Below are positions 7,485 to 15,032 of a stretch of 38,514 nt of DNA, one piece after another. The notes under the pieces were generated by a model. It worked only from the letters and a program-made list of their open reading frames with translations, was not told the origin of the DNA and searched no databases. Source of the DNA: Tangfeifania diversioriginum. Its GTDB lineage: Bacteria > Bacteroidota > Bacteroidia > Bacteroidales > Prolixibacteraceae. The position numbers and the translations under genes are program-made. Location: the NCBI RefSeq assembly GCF_900141875.1, contig NZ_FQZE01000038.1, positions 1 through 38,514 of the forward strand, read 5' to 3'. Each line of letters starts with the position of its first letter. Position 1 is the stretch's first letter.

Positions 7485-7511
7485 AGAGATACCATCCTTT
7501 CCGTACACTCA
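7485..7511. repeat. Second copy of the GGATGnCATCC repeat arm
   Basis: AGAGATACCATCCTTT at 7485-7500 matches the right arm at 6611-6626 at 14 of 16 positions. The similarity runs on into the outer flank (CCGTACACTCA here, CGGTACTCA there). The two copies are in the same orientation and flank the lipoprotein gene. Confidence 0.5.
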
Positions 7512-7531
7512 AATTTTTATTTAAAAATTTG
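7510..7531. repeat. Perfect 22-bp AT-rich palindrome
   Basis: CAAATTTTTA, two bases, then TAAAAATTTG form a perfect 10-bp stem. It directly adjoins the repeat copy at 7485-7511 and may be its continuation. A protein-binding operator is possible but nothing else supports it. Confidence 0.5.
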
Positions 7532-7896
7532 CGTTCCGTAATATATTATCCACAGGAACTGGTTTACCCTACCGGGAATTGTGAATTGAGCAGAGGGCGG
7601 AGCCCGGGCAAGGACGCGGAATATGCAACCCCGCTAAAATTTTCTTTCGGATATCGAATTTCGGATATAAAAGAGGTAAAAGAAACCGGGCCGTTAGTTA
7701 AAATGAACCGGCTGCCAAAATTTGCAGCTCCACGTCCCCTTTTCGGCAGTTTAGATAAATCCGGAATTCAGTCTGCAACAATTAATTCAAAAGTAAATCA
7801 AAAAATGAAAATCAAAAAAAACATCCGATTTTGAAATCCCCCTAAATCCCCCTTTGACTGGCAAATTCACGATTCTAATTCAACATCCAACGTCAA

Positions 7897-7958
7897 AAGG
7901 GGACGAGCCGCTGCAAAAAAGAACCAACCAGGCACATTCGCAGCTCCCTCGTCCCCTT
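7897..7958. repeat. 11-bp inverted repeat with a 40-bp loop
   Basis: AAGGGGACGAG at 7897-7907 and CTCGTCCCCTT at 7948-7958 are perfect reverse complements. A GCAGCTCC block near the right arm recurs at about 7725 and 9650, so this is part of the same dispersed repeat family. Confidence 0.5.
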
Positions 7959-7978
7959 CCATGGGAATACCTTCGGTG

Positions 7979-8045
7979 CTTTGGGCACTGCCGCCGTTTG
8001 AAACCGGAACCTTGAACCAAAGGGGGAACAGAAGGGGGATTCAGG
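7979..8045. repeat. 67-bp direct repeat, left copy
   Basis: This segment is nearly identical to 9669-9735, differing at two adjacent bases (TT here, CC there) over 67 bp. It holds the inner half of a CCCCTTTGG…CCAAAGGGG inverted repeat and ends with GAAGGGGGATTCAGG. The two copies lie on either side of the M19 dipeptidase gene in the same orientation. Confidence 0.75.
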
Positions 8046-8111
8046 TAGTTACCTGCATTCGGAAATTCGCAACAAATTGCCAACAAAAGCAAAGAATCAG
8101 CAACCTACCCC

Positions 8112-8142
8112 CTTGACTTCCGGCTCATTTTGCGTAAATTAA
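8112..8142 (+). promoter_or_regulatory. Candidate promoter of the M19 dipeptidase gene
   Basis: CTTG (TTG at 8113-8115), a 19-nt spacer and TAAATTAA (8135-8142) approximate the Bacteroidota TTTG…TAnnTTTG promoter. The -7 box matches at its TA and at the first two T positions only, so support is moderate. The box overlaps the left arm of the palindrome at 8137-8170. Confidence 0.35.
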
Positions 8143-8170
8143 AGAATTAAATACAATTAATTCTTTAATT
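8137..8170 (+). promoter_or_regulatory. Perfect 14-bp inverted repeat just before the dipeptidase start (operator or leader hairpin)
   Basis: AATTAAAGAATTAA (8137-8150), a 6-base loop, and TTAATTCTTTAATT (8157-8170) are exact reverse complements and end 3 bases before the ATG at 8174. As DNA it overlaps the candidate -7 box and transcription start, the typical place for a repressor operator. As RNA it would be an AU-only hairpin covering the ribosome-binding region. No gene for a linked transcription factor is nearby. Confidence 0.55.
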
Positions 8171-8173
8171 ATT

Positions 8174-9613
8174 ATGGAAACACCGTTTATCGATTTACAC
8201 ACGCACCCGGCAATGAAGCCGCTGGGAAAAAGTTTTAACAGTACTCCGGGTAAAAACAGTTCCAACAAAAACCGCAGCAACAGCATCTGGCATTACGATG
8301 CGCCTACCACGCTGGATAAAATTGCCAACATCACCACTACCCTCACTAAGTTTCGGCAGGCCGATTTTACCTCGCTGGCCAAAGGCGGCGCCGATGTGGT
8401 ATTTGTATCGCTGTGCGGACTGGAAAAAAGTTTTGTAATGACCAAACTGGGCACCGGCCTGCCGGGAGACGTCATCGGGAACCTGGTAACAGGGCTGGGC
8501 AAAAAACGTATCGACCACGTGCAAAAAATGGACGATTATTTTACCGACCTGCAAATGGAATACGATTTCTACAAACAGCTCGACGGGCATAAAGTGCGGG
8601 TTGACGGGAAATTGTACCGGTATAAAATTGTTTCATCGTTTAACGAAATTGAAGAAAACCGCGATCCGGAGGTAAAAACAATTTTTGTAATTCTTACCAT
8701 CGAAGGAACACATGTATTTAACACCGGTTTGAAAATGATGGGGAAAACAGCCGATCCAAAGGAAGTTCTGGCCAATATCGACAAAGTGAAAAACTGGGAT
8801 CCCCGGTTGTTTTTTGCAGGATTAACCCATCATTTCGACAATGAAATGGTAGGCCACGCCCAAAGCTTAAAAGGAGTAGTTCGAAAAATGATCGACCAGT
8901 CGGATAACCTGAATGAAGGTTTTTCGGACCTGGGTCGGAAAATGCTGGAAAAAATGCTGGACAATAAAAACGGCAAACGTGTTTTGGTAGATCTGAAACA
9001 CATGAGTGTGAAGGCCCGAAATGAATACTACAACTACCTCGAAAAAAATTTCGGAGGCGAAACTATTCCGCTGATTGTAAGTCATGGCGCGGTAAATGGA
9101 TTTCGTTCGTACAAAGAACTGGTGGAGGACGACCTGTTTAATTACGGGAAGTTTCAAGCCGACGATATCAATATTTACGACGACGAGCTGGTACGCATTG
9201 CGAAATCGGGTGGTTTGTTTGGTATTCAGTTCGACGAGCGGCGTGTGGGCAGCGAAATGGAACTGAAAAAAACCGGCACCAACCTGAACCGGCGGCGTAT
9301 GTTGTTTAAACAGTCGAAAATGATTTGGAACCAGATTCAGCATGTGGCCGAGGTGTTGAACCGGCACGACCAGTATGCGTGGGGCATTCAGTGCATCGGC
9401 ACGGACAACGACGGGATGGTCAATCCGCTGAACGGTTTCTGGACCGCCGAAGAAATGCCACTATTCGACAGCTACCTCGAGAAACATGCCTACAATTTCA
9501 TCGCATCCAACCAATCGGATAACCTGAAACAATACAACAAAATAACAGCGGCCGATATTGTGCAGCGTTTTATGCACAGCAATGCTTATGACTTTTTGAA
9601 GAAGAATTTTTGA
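8174..9613 (+). CDS. M19 (renal/membrane dipeptidase family) metallopeptidase-like amidohydrolase
   Basis: This 479-residue cytoplasmic protein has no signal peptide. The N-terminus FIDLHTHPAM carries the HxH metal site of the amidohydrolase fold. ILTIEGTHVFN (about 173-183) supplies the bridging Glu, LVDLKHMS (about 275-282) and LIVSHGAVNGF (about 298-308) the two metal His, and IGTDNDGMVNP (about 413-423) the catalytic Asp of M19 dipeptidases. At 479 residues it is longer than typical members (about 350-400). The extra length lies in an N-terminal insertion rich in Asn/Ser and Lys (about 15-40) and around 80-150. It probably cleaves a dipeptide or related amide; the substrate is unknown. 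It stands alone between repeat copies. Confidence 0.82.
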   Translation: METPFIDLHTHPAMKPLGKSFNSTPGKNSSNKNRSNSIWHYDAPTTLDKIANITTTLTKFRQADFTSLAKGGADVVFVSLCGLEKSFVMTKLGTGLPGDVIGNLVTGLGKKRIDHVQKMDDYFTDLQMEYDFYKQLDGHKVRVDGKLYRYKIVSSFNEIEENRDPEVKTIFVILTIEGTHVFNTGLKMMGKTADPKEVLANIDKVKNWDPRLFFAGLTHHFDNEMVGHAQSLKGVVRKMIDQSDNLNEGFSDLGRKMLEKMLDNKNGKRVLVDLKHMSVKARNEYYNYLEKNFGGETIPLIVSHGAVNGFRSYKELVEDDLFNYGKFQADDINIYDDELVRIAKSGGLFGIQFDERRVGSEMELKKTGTNLNRRRMLFKQSKMIWNQIQHVAEVLNRHDQYAWGIQCIGTDNDGMVNPLNGFWTAEEMPLFDSYLEKHAYNFIASNQSDNLKQYNKITAADIVQRFMHSNAYDFLKKNF

Positions 9614-9668
9614 AGAAGCCGGAAGTAAATTCTGCCAACAATCCAGGTTCGCAGCTCCCCAAGTCCCC

Positions 9669-9735
9669 CTTTGGGCACTGCCGCCGTTTGAAACCGGAAC
9701 CCCGAACCAAAGGGGGAACAGAAGGGGGATTCAGG
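9669..9735. repeat. 67-bp direct repeat, right copy
   Basis: This is the counterpart of 7979-8045. Here the whole outer inverted repeat is preserved: TCCCCCTTTGG (9664-9674) pairs with CCAAAGGGGGA (9707-9717). It lies 55 bp after the dipeptidase stop and could terminate its transcript. A GCAGCTCC block just upstream links it to the other repeats of the 7399-8173 region. Confidence 0.75.
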
Positions 9736-9853
9736 CAATTCCTTGCAATCCGAAATTCAAATAGTGAATATTAATTGGAACAAACGCTCCATTGAACAAC
9801 AAGAAACCTGAAACCCATAACTTGCAACCTGGAACTCTTCTTCAAATCTTTCC

Positions 9854-9861
9854 TATTTTTG
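9854..9861 (+). promoter_or_regulatory. -7 box immediately before the ATP-grasp-like gene
   Basis: TATTTTTG (followed by C) is a full TAnnTTTG match ending 5 bases before the ATG at 9867. Transcription would start at about the initiation codon, giving a leaderless or nearly leaderless mRNA. No clear TTTG box lies 19-21 nt upstream. The motif also argues for ATG 9867 rather than the upstream in-frame TTG. Confidence 0.45.
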
Positions 9862-9866
9862 CATTT

Positions 9867-11099
9867 ATGACAACGCAACAGCGGCCGAACATTTATTTTT
9901 TCAATCCCACCTGCGAGTATGCCGTGGCCAACGGAACTACTTCGTGGCAACCCAACCGGCTGTTACAAAAGATGGAAGAAGATTTGGGGATGCTGCCACT
10001 ATTTTTTGCAAAGCCTCACGATATTGTACTGGTAAAAAAATTACCCACTGAAAAGTTCCTGCAAAAACTAAAAATGCAGGGAATTTCGCTTCCCCGGTTT
10101 GTTCTGCTGGAGGAAGCTTTGAAATACAAGCTGAACGGTGAAAAACTCAACCGGCTGATGCCGTGGGGCTGGAGCCCGGTGGCCCACAAATTACTGGAAC
10201 CACTGAAAAGTTCCTGTTCCGTTCCGTTTCAGCATTCTCCGGTTTTCAAATGGCAGCCCGGCGACCGTGAACTTTACTCCAAAAAATTCGGACTGCAAAT
10301 TCTCAGGAAAACGCTTCCGCAGCTGCCACCGGAAAAAATATTGCCGCCATCAATGCTTCCCGAAGTTGTCAGCAATAAACGCGAAATGGAAACGCTGATT
10401 GACCGCTGGGGAAAACTTATGGTAAAGGCTCCGTGGAGTAGCTCGGGAAGAGGATTGCAACCCATAACCAAAACGCCGGTGGTCCCAAAAGTGTGGGAAA
10501 AACTAAAGGGAATTGTCAACGACCAGGGCTACGCTGTTGCAGAGCCTTTGCTCGATAAAGTCATGGACATGTCACTTCAGTTTGAATTGAAACAAGGTAA
10601 AGTTGCTTTTCTGGGGAAACGTATTTTTCTTACTGATAAAAAAGGCCAGTACCAGGGCAACTTCCTGAAAAGCAAGCCAGCTGATGTTTCTCCTGAAGAA
10701 CTCCAGTTTGCCCGGGAGCTTCCTCATCTATTGAAAGAACCTCTTGTTAAAACTATTGAATCAAGTCCGCTGGCCAAAAACTACGAGGGATTTTTTGGTG
10801 TGGACACATTGCTTTTCAGGGATATTTCAGGTCAACTGCGCGTAAACCCCTGCCTCGAAATTAATGTGCGACAAAACATGGGGCTGCTGTCCCTGCAACT
10901 CGAAAAACTGCTGGCACCAAAATCGTCAGGGCTATTCAAAACATTTTATCAGAAGGGAAAACCATTTGCAACTTTTGTCCGCGAAATGCAAGCCAACCAT
11001 CCCTTAAAATTAAAAGATGGCAAAATTGAATCCGGCTTTTTTGCGTTGACAGAAACAAATGATGATGCATTATTCGGTGCGTATATTCTTACTGACTGA
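9867..11099 (+). CDS. ATP-grasp-like protein of unknown substrate
   Basis: This 410-residue soluble protein starts TTQQRPNIYFFNPTCEYAVA. Two blocks point to an ATP-grasp fold. LMVKAPWSSSGRGL (about 193-206) resembles the nucleotide-binding loop with its Lys, and CLEINVRQNMG (about 330-340) resembles the ExN magnesium site of the C-terminal half. FFGVDTLLF between them fits the usual 'GvDll' strand. Such enzymes form amide or peptide bonds through an acyl-phosphate. The N-terminal PTCEYAVANG block looks specific to a Bacteroidota family whose function I do not know. It forms a single-gene unit with ric 138 bp downstream. The start is fixed by the promoter just upstream. Confidence 0.7.
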   Translation: MTTQQRPNIYFFNPTCEYAVANGTTSWQPNRLLQKMEEDLGMLPLFFAKPHDIVLVKKLPTEKFLQKLKMQGISLPRFVLLEEALKYKLNGEKLNRLMPWGWSPVAHKLLEPLKSSCSVPFQHSPVFKWQPGDRELYSKKFGLQILRKTLPQLPPEKILPPSMLPEVVSNKREMETLIDRWGKLMVKAPWSSSGRGLQPITKTPVVPKVWEKLKGIVNDQGYAVAEPLLDKVMDMSLQFELKQGKVAFLGKRIFLTDKKGQYQGNFLKSKPADVSPEELQFARELPHLLKEPLVKTIESSPLAKNYEGFFGVDTLLFRDISGQLRVNPCLEINVRQNMGLLSLQLEKLLAPKSSGLFKTFYQKGKPFATFVREMQANHPLKLKDGKIESGFFALTETNDDALFGAYILTD

Positions 11100-11179
11100 T
11101 AAATCCGGAATTGCTTTTCCCCTTTCGAAACTTCAATAATAACATTTCACTAAAACAACAATCTAAATAAAAGGACCTT

Positions 11180-11210
11180 TTTGTGCATTAATGGATATTT
11201 CATAAATTCG
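11180..11210 (+). promoter_or_regulatory. Promoter of the ric operon
   Basis: TTTG (11180-11183), a 19-nt spacer and TAAATTCG (11203-11210; consensus TAnnTTTG with one mismatch) fit the Bacteroidota promoter. The sequence from 11194 to 11218 also shows a weak dyad (GATATTTC…GAAAGATAT) across the -7 box that could bind a stress regulator. That is only a suggestion. Confidence 0.55.
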
Positions 11211-11236
11211 AAAGATATTAATTAAAAAAATGTGTC

Positions 11237-11956
11237 ATGCAAATTACACCAGATACAAATGTGGGCGAAGTAGTAAAAACCAATTTTAAAGCAGCCGAAA
11301 TATTTCAGGCCAATAAAATAGATTATTGTTGTGGCGGCGAGCAAAGCATATCAGAAGCCTGTCAAAAAGCAGGCGTGGAAACAGAACAGCTTATCAGCCG
11401 GCTGGAAGAACAACTGCAGGAATCTGATCCTGACGCAGACTACATTAACAGCATGGAAATGGGCACTTTAGCCGATTACATTGTAAACCGCCACCATTCC
11501 TATGTTCAGAAATCCATCCCGGTTCTGAAGGAAAATCTAAAAAAGATTGCAGATGTGCACGGAGAAAGTCATCCTGAACTGGCACAGGTAAGGGATCTGT
11601 TCTACAAATCGGCAGGTGAACTGACCAAACACATGCAAAAAGAGGAACTCATGTTGTTCCCTTTTGTTAAAAAAATGGAGAGAGCACACAACGAGCACAA
11701 ACCATTACCAAAGTCACCATTCGGCGGAGTGGCCAATCCCATTGTCGAAATGATGGAAGATCATGAAAATGAAGGGGAAAGATTTGAGCAGATTTCGGAA
11801 CTCACCGATAATTACCAGGTTCCGGCAGACGGATGCGCCACCTACCAGGTGACCATGAAACAGCTGAACGAATTTGAAAAAGACCTGCACAGGCACATCC
11901 ACCTGGAGAACAACATCCTTTTTCAAAAAGCGATAACAATGGAAAAAAAATTCTGA
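11237..11956 (+). CDS. ric: Iron-sulfur cluster repair di-iron protein (Ric/YtfE/ScdA)
   Basis: This 239-residue cytoplasmic protein has the two domains of the RIC family. The N-terminal ScdA_N/DUF542 domain carries IDYCCGGEQSISEAC (about 29-43). A hemerythrin-like four-helix domain follows, with His and Glu ligands in VNRHHSYV, LTKHMQKEELMLF, EDHENEGERF and DLHRHIHLENNILF. Family members repair Fe-S clusters damaged by nitric oxide or peroxide and in some cases release iron for that purpose. The gene leads a compact same-strand cluster, with the next start 4 bases after its stop. A candidate promoter is seen at 11180-11210. Confidence 0.93.
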   Translation: MQITPDTNVGEVVKTNFKAAEIFQANKIDYCCGGEQSISEACQKAGVETEQLISRLEEQLQESDPDADYINSMEMGTLADYIVNRHHSYVQKSIPVLKENLKKIADVHGESHPELAQVRDLFYKSAGELTKHMQKEELMLFPFVKKMERAHNEHKPLPKSPFGGVANPIVEMMEDHENEGERFEQISELTDNYQVPADGCATYQVTMKQLNEFEKDLHRHIHLENNILFQKAITMEKKF

Positions 11957-11960
11957 TACC

Positions 11961-12401
11961 ATGCAAAAAGCACCGGTTACAATAACTGCAATTTTTTTCT
12001 TCTGGGCCGGGTTCGTTAGCTCCATCAGTTTTTTGGAAGCCTGGTTGAAATTTCAGGCACCTGGCGTAACGCTGGCTACCGGATTAAGCATCGGGAAGCT
12101 GGTGTTTACAGCACTGAATCGCGTAGAATGGTTGTTTTTGGCACTTTTGACAATTCATTCCATTTTAAGTTTCAGAAAATTACCGCTACGCCACTTTTAC
12201 TTATCTGCCGCTGTTTTGATGTTGCTGGCCGTGCAAACTTTCTGGCTTCTTCCTGAACTTTCGCACCGGGCAGAACAGATTATTTCAGGCAACACCCCGG
12301 GTGAGTCAATGGCACACCTGCTTTTTGGAGTTGCTGAAGTATTGAAAGTAATCACACTCATCTACCTGGGGTTTTTATCGGCCAGCAGGCGAAGTGTTTA
12401 A
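11961..12401 (+). CDS. Small four-helix membrane protein in the ric operon
   Basis: This 146-residue protein has four hydrophobic helices, at about 7-25, 55-72, 80-100 and 120-140. Helix-linking residues include FLEAWLKF after helix 1 and LLPELSHRAEQIISG after helix 3, with conserved-looking Glu, Arg and His near the membrane faces (ALNRVEWLF). I cannot assign a named family; such proteins resemble DUF4149-like membrane proteins in size. The 4-base spacing after ric suggests co-translation and a role in the same nitrosative or oxidative stress response, which is inference. Confidence 0.75.
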   Translation: MQKAPVTITAIFFFWAGFVSSISFLEAWLKFQAPGVTLATGLSIGKLVFTALNRVEWLFLALLTIHSILSFRKLPLRHFYLSAAVLMLLAVQTFWLLPELSHRAEQIISGNTPGESMAHLLFGVAEVLKVITLIYLGFLSASRRSV

Positions 12402-12419
12402 CCTTAAAAATTAACAAAA

Positions 12420-12719
12420 ATGAGTACCCGATATCTTCCCGTCGATCCTGATTATTACGAAATAGTTGAAAAAGCCATCTCAGAAGAAAAAGTTGTGGCT
12501 GTCCACTATTTTGGAGACGAAAACAGTATAAAGAGTGCAAAAGCTAAGGTGAAGGAAATTCAAACCAATTCAGAAAACGAAGAGTTTGTTAAGCTTGACA
12601 ACGGAGAGCAAATCAGGATCGATCGCATTATCGTTTTAGGCGGCAAACCGGGCCCCGCGTTTGATGAATACGATGCCTACGCGCTTGCCTGCCTCGATTG
12701 CACCGGGGGAATGGATTAA
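12420..12719 (+). CDS. Rof-like (Rho-binding antiterminator family) small protein
   Basis: This 99-residue acidic protein starts STRYLPVDPDYYEIVEKAI, followed by VVAVHYFGDE, EFVKLDNGEQIRIDRII and LGGKPGP. The order 'Y.P.d..yy..E.A', a strand, then 'E…L.dG..IriDrI' resembles the small beta-barrel Rof/YaeO family, which in E. coli binds Rho and blocks termination. Similarity is partial and remembered, so Rho binding here is uncertain. A C-terminal ALACLDCTGGMD adds two Cys. It lies in the ric cluster, 18 bp after the membrane-protein gene. Confidence 0.55.
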   Translation: MSTRYLPVDPDYYEIVEKAISEEKVVAVHYFGDENSIKSAKAKVKEIQTNSENEEFVKLDNGEQIRIDRIIVLGGKPGPAFDEYDAYALACLDCTGGMD

Positions 12720-12763
12720 ACTGAACTTTGTTCATACTGTCATGTTGCAGCATTAACACAAAA

Positions 12764-14065
12764 ATGGCTGTAAAAATGGAAAACACTGACATAAATATTC
12801 CCTCTCCCCAAAAAGGGCAGCAACGAATTGTTATTCTGGGGGCCGGATTTGGCGGGCTTAAACTTGCCCGGCTCCTGGCAAAACACAAAAATAATCAGGT
12901 GGTGGTAATTGACCGGAACAACTACCATCAGTTTCAGCCGCTGCTTTACCAGGTGGCCACTGCCGGATTGGAACCCAGCAGTATCAGTTTTCCCATTCGT
13001 AAAATTTTTCAGAAAAGGCAAAATGTTTTCATTCGTATTGCTGAAATTGAAAAAATCGATGCCCAAAACCATCTGGTGCAAACCAGCAAAGGTTTTTACA
13101 AATACGACAAGCTGGTTGTTGCGCTGGGCACTACAACCAACTTTTTCGGTAACCGCGATGTAGAAGAAAACGGGATTGGCCTGAAAACTGTTTCGGAAGC
13201 ATTGTACATCCGCAACCAGATATTGAAGAATTATGAAAATGCACTGGTAACAGCCAACGATCAAGAGCGGGAAGCAGCGCTTAACATTGCCATAGTGGGT
13301 GGCGGCCCCACGGGCGTAGAGCTGGCCGGTGCCGTAGCCGAACTGCGCAATTCCATTTTGCCCAAAGAGTACCCGGAACTTGATTTTTCAAAAATGAACA
13401 TTTTCCTTATTGAAGCTACCGGTCGCCTGCTGGGTGGCATGTCGCTTTCTTCTCAAAAAGCCAAAAGGTACCTTCAAAAACTGGGCGTTAACGTGTTATT
13501 GAACACGCGGGTGGAATCGTACAACGGTCAAACCGTGGATACTGATGCCGGCGCTATTTTAAGTTCAAATGTGGTGTGGGCAGCAGGAATGAAAGGCACA
13601 CCTGTAACCGGGTTGCCTGCCGGCACGTTTCTACCCAATGGAAGAATTTCAGTAAACGAATTCAACAAAGTGAATGGAACCGATAACATTTATGCCATTG
13701 GCGATATCGCCTCAATGGCAACTTCGGAATATCCGTCGGGGCACCCGCAGGTAGCTCCGGGTGCCATTCAGCAGGCCGAAAACCTGGCCAGAAACCTGGT
13801 GCGCGAAATGCAGGGAAAACCACTCCTGCCCTTCCGTTACAAAGACATGGGAACCATGGCAACCGTTGGCCGCAACCTTGCTGTTGTAGATTTGCCGTTT
13901 CTCAAATTTGGCGGGTTCTTCGCCTGGGTCACCTGGATGTTCGTTCACCTGATGAGTATTATTGGCACTAAAAACCGGTTTTTCATTTTTGTGAACTGGC
14001 TTACCAACTATTTCACTTACAACCTTTCGCTGCGGTTAATAATAAAGCCCAGGAAAACTTCCTGA
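12764..14065 (+). CDS. ndh: Type II NADH:quinone oxidoreductase (NDH-2 family)
   Basis: The 433-residue flavoprotein transfers electrons from NAD(P)H to quinone at the inner membrane without pumping protons. It shows the FAD-binding IVILGAGFGGLKLA near the N-terminus, NYHQFQPLLYQVATAGL typical of NDH-2, the NAD-binding IAIVGGGPTGVELAGAVAEL (about 177-196), VVWAAGMKG, and the second FAD block IYAIGDIA. The C-terminal FAWVTWMFVHLMSIIG and FVNWLTNYFTYN are the membrane-anchoring amphipathic parts. ATG 12764 is used because the extension upstream would begin at TTG; ATG 12776 is also possible. It follows the Rof-like gene by 44 bp. Under nitric oxide an alternative NADH dehydrogenase makes functional sense beside ric. 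Confidence 0.9.
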   Translation: MAVKMENTDINIPSPQKGQQRIVILGAGFGGLKLARLLAKHKNNQVVVIDRNNYHQFQPLLYQVATAGLEPSSISFPIRKIFQKRQNVFIRIAEIEKIDAQNHLVQTSKGFYKYDKLVVALGTTTNFFGNRDVEENGIGLKTVSEALYIRNQILKNYENALVTANDQEREAALNIAIVGGGPTGVELAGAVAELRNSILPKEYPELDFSKMNIFLIEATGRLLGGMSLSSQKAKRYLQKLGVNVLLNTRVESYNGQTVDTDAGAILSSNVVWAAGMKGTPVTGLPAGTFLPNGRISVNEFNKVNGTDNIYAIGDIASMATSEYPSGHPQVAPGAIQQAENLARNLVREMQGKPLLPFRYKDMGTMATVGRNLAVVDLPFLKFGGFFAWVTWMFVHLMSIIGTKNRFFIFVNWLTNYFTYNLSLRLIIKPRKTS

Positions 14066-14182
14066 GCTTCACATTATGGTCTTATTCACGGAATTAAGTT
14101 ACACGCATAATACTACATTTGGAATTGGGAAAAACAGTTCCAACACCTTCAGTTATTTTTCCTTCCCAAAACTTTTTTTTTG

Positions 14183-14190
14183 TAACTTTA
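14183..14190 (+). promoter_or_regulatory. Possible -7 box of ppk2
   Basis: TAACTTTA matches TAnnTTTG at all but the last position and lies 32 nt before the ATG at 14223. The region 20 nt upstream is T-rich (TTATTTTTCC) without a clear TTTG. Confidence 0.3.
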
Positions 14191-14222
14191 AGTTTTTGAT
14201 AGCAATAAATCAATCCACTCGT

Positions 14223-15032
14223 ATGGAAAACCAAAATAACAATTCGGGCACTCCCAGAAAAATCAGGAAAAAAGTTTACGAAAGCGAACTGAACAAGCTG
14301 CAAATTGAGCTGGTAAAATTACAGGAGTGGATTAAACGCAAGGGACTGAAAGTAATTGTTATTTTCGAAGGGCGTGATGCTGCCGGGAAAGGCGGCACCA
14401 TTAAACGCATAACGCAAGTGCTGAATCCGCGCATTTGCCGGGTGGTTGCCCTGGGCACACCCACGGAACGGGAAAAAACCCAATGGTACTTCCAACGGTA
14501 TGTTCCCCATTTGCCGGCTGCCGGTGAAATGGTGCTGTTCGACCGCAGCTGGTATAACCGGGCAGGTGTTGAAAAAGTGATGGGCTTTTGCACCAACGAA
14601 GAGTACTGGGAGTTTCTGCGGTCGTGCCCCAATTTTGAACGGATGCTTATTCGCTCCGGAATCATTCTCATAAAATACTGGTTTTCGGTAAGCGAGGAAG
14701 TGCAGGAAAAACGTTTTATCGACCGCAACCAGGATCCAACCAAACGGTGGAAGCTAAGTCCGATGGATTTAAAATCGAGGGAAATGTACGTGGAATATTC
14801 AAAAGCAAAGGATGAAATGTTTGCCTATACCGACACCAAAATCAGCCCGTGGTACATGGTTGATGCCGATAACAAAAAGCGGGCGCGGCTCAATTGCATC
14901 CATCACCTTTTGTCGTTGATACCTTACGAAGATTTAACGCCTGACCCGCTGGAGCTACCGCCGCGCAAAGACAACAAAGGTTATGTGCGTCCTCCGCTTG
15001 AAGAAATGACGTATGTACCTGAAGTGTATTAA
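14223..15032 (+). CDS. ppk2: Polyphosphate kinase 2
   Basis: This 269-residue kinase moves phosphate between polyphosphate and nucleotides. Walker A is EGRDAAGKGG (about 48-57), and the lid and Walker B regions read TEREKTQWYFQRYVPHLP and VLFDRSWYNRAGVE (about 102-115). RFIDRNQDPTKRWKLSPMD (about 162-180) is the family's lid module. Single-domain length fits class I PPK2 enzymes, which mainly make GTP or ATP from polyP. The ATG at 14223 gives the expected N-terminus (ENQNNNSGTPRKIRKKVYESEL); the frame extends further upstream but without family similarity. It converges on the DUF1338 gene, overlapping by 4 bases. Confidence 0.93.
   Translation: MENQNNNSGTPRKIRKKVYESELNKLQIELVKLQEWIKRKGLKVIVIFEGRDAAGKGGTIKRITQVLNPRICRVVALGTPTEREKTQWYFQRYVPHLPAAGEMVLFDRSWYNRAGVEKVMGFCTNEEYWEFLRSCPNFERMLIRSGIILIKYWFSVSEEVQEKRFIDRNQDPTKRWKLSPMDLKSREMYVEYSKAKDEMFAYTDTKISPWYMVDADNKKRARLNCIHHLLSLIPYEDLTPDPLELPPRKDNKGYVRPPLEEMTYVPEVY

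Larger units (their letters stand above)
7399..8173. other. 775-bp intergenic region rich in repeats
   Basis: No supportable gene is present. The frame from 7529 to 7834 has no family resemblance and crosses repeats. The contents, in order, are the promoter side of the lipoprotein gene, a repeat copy (7485-7511), a 22-bp palindrome (7510-7531), and C-rich repeat units containing GCAGCTCC near 7725 and 7940. An 11-bp inverted repeat (7897-7958), a 67-bp direct repeat (7979-8045) and the promoter/operator of the dipeptidase gene follow. The many CCCCTTT/AAAGGGG blocks resemble dispersed palindromic repeats rather than regulatory DNA. Confidence 0.55.

Noticed and set aside
7529-7834. Plus-strand 101-codon frame in the large intergenic region
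   Set aside because: It crosses repeat units, has no family resemblance and no promoter or ribosome-binding site.
8008-8042. Possible CRISPR-like repetition of CCCCTTT blocks at 7830-9740
   Set aside because: Spacing is irregular, units are palindromic and only two close copies exist; no spacers or cas genes.
9792-9866. 25-codon N-terminal extension of the ATP-grasp-like protein
   Set aside because: It would start at TTG and contains the promoter; the native-looking N-terminus begins at ATG 9867.
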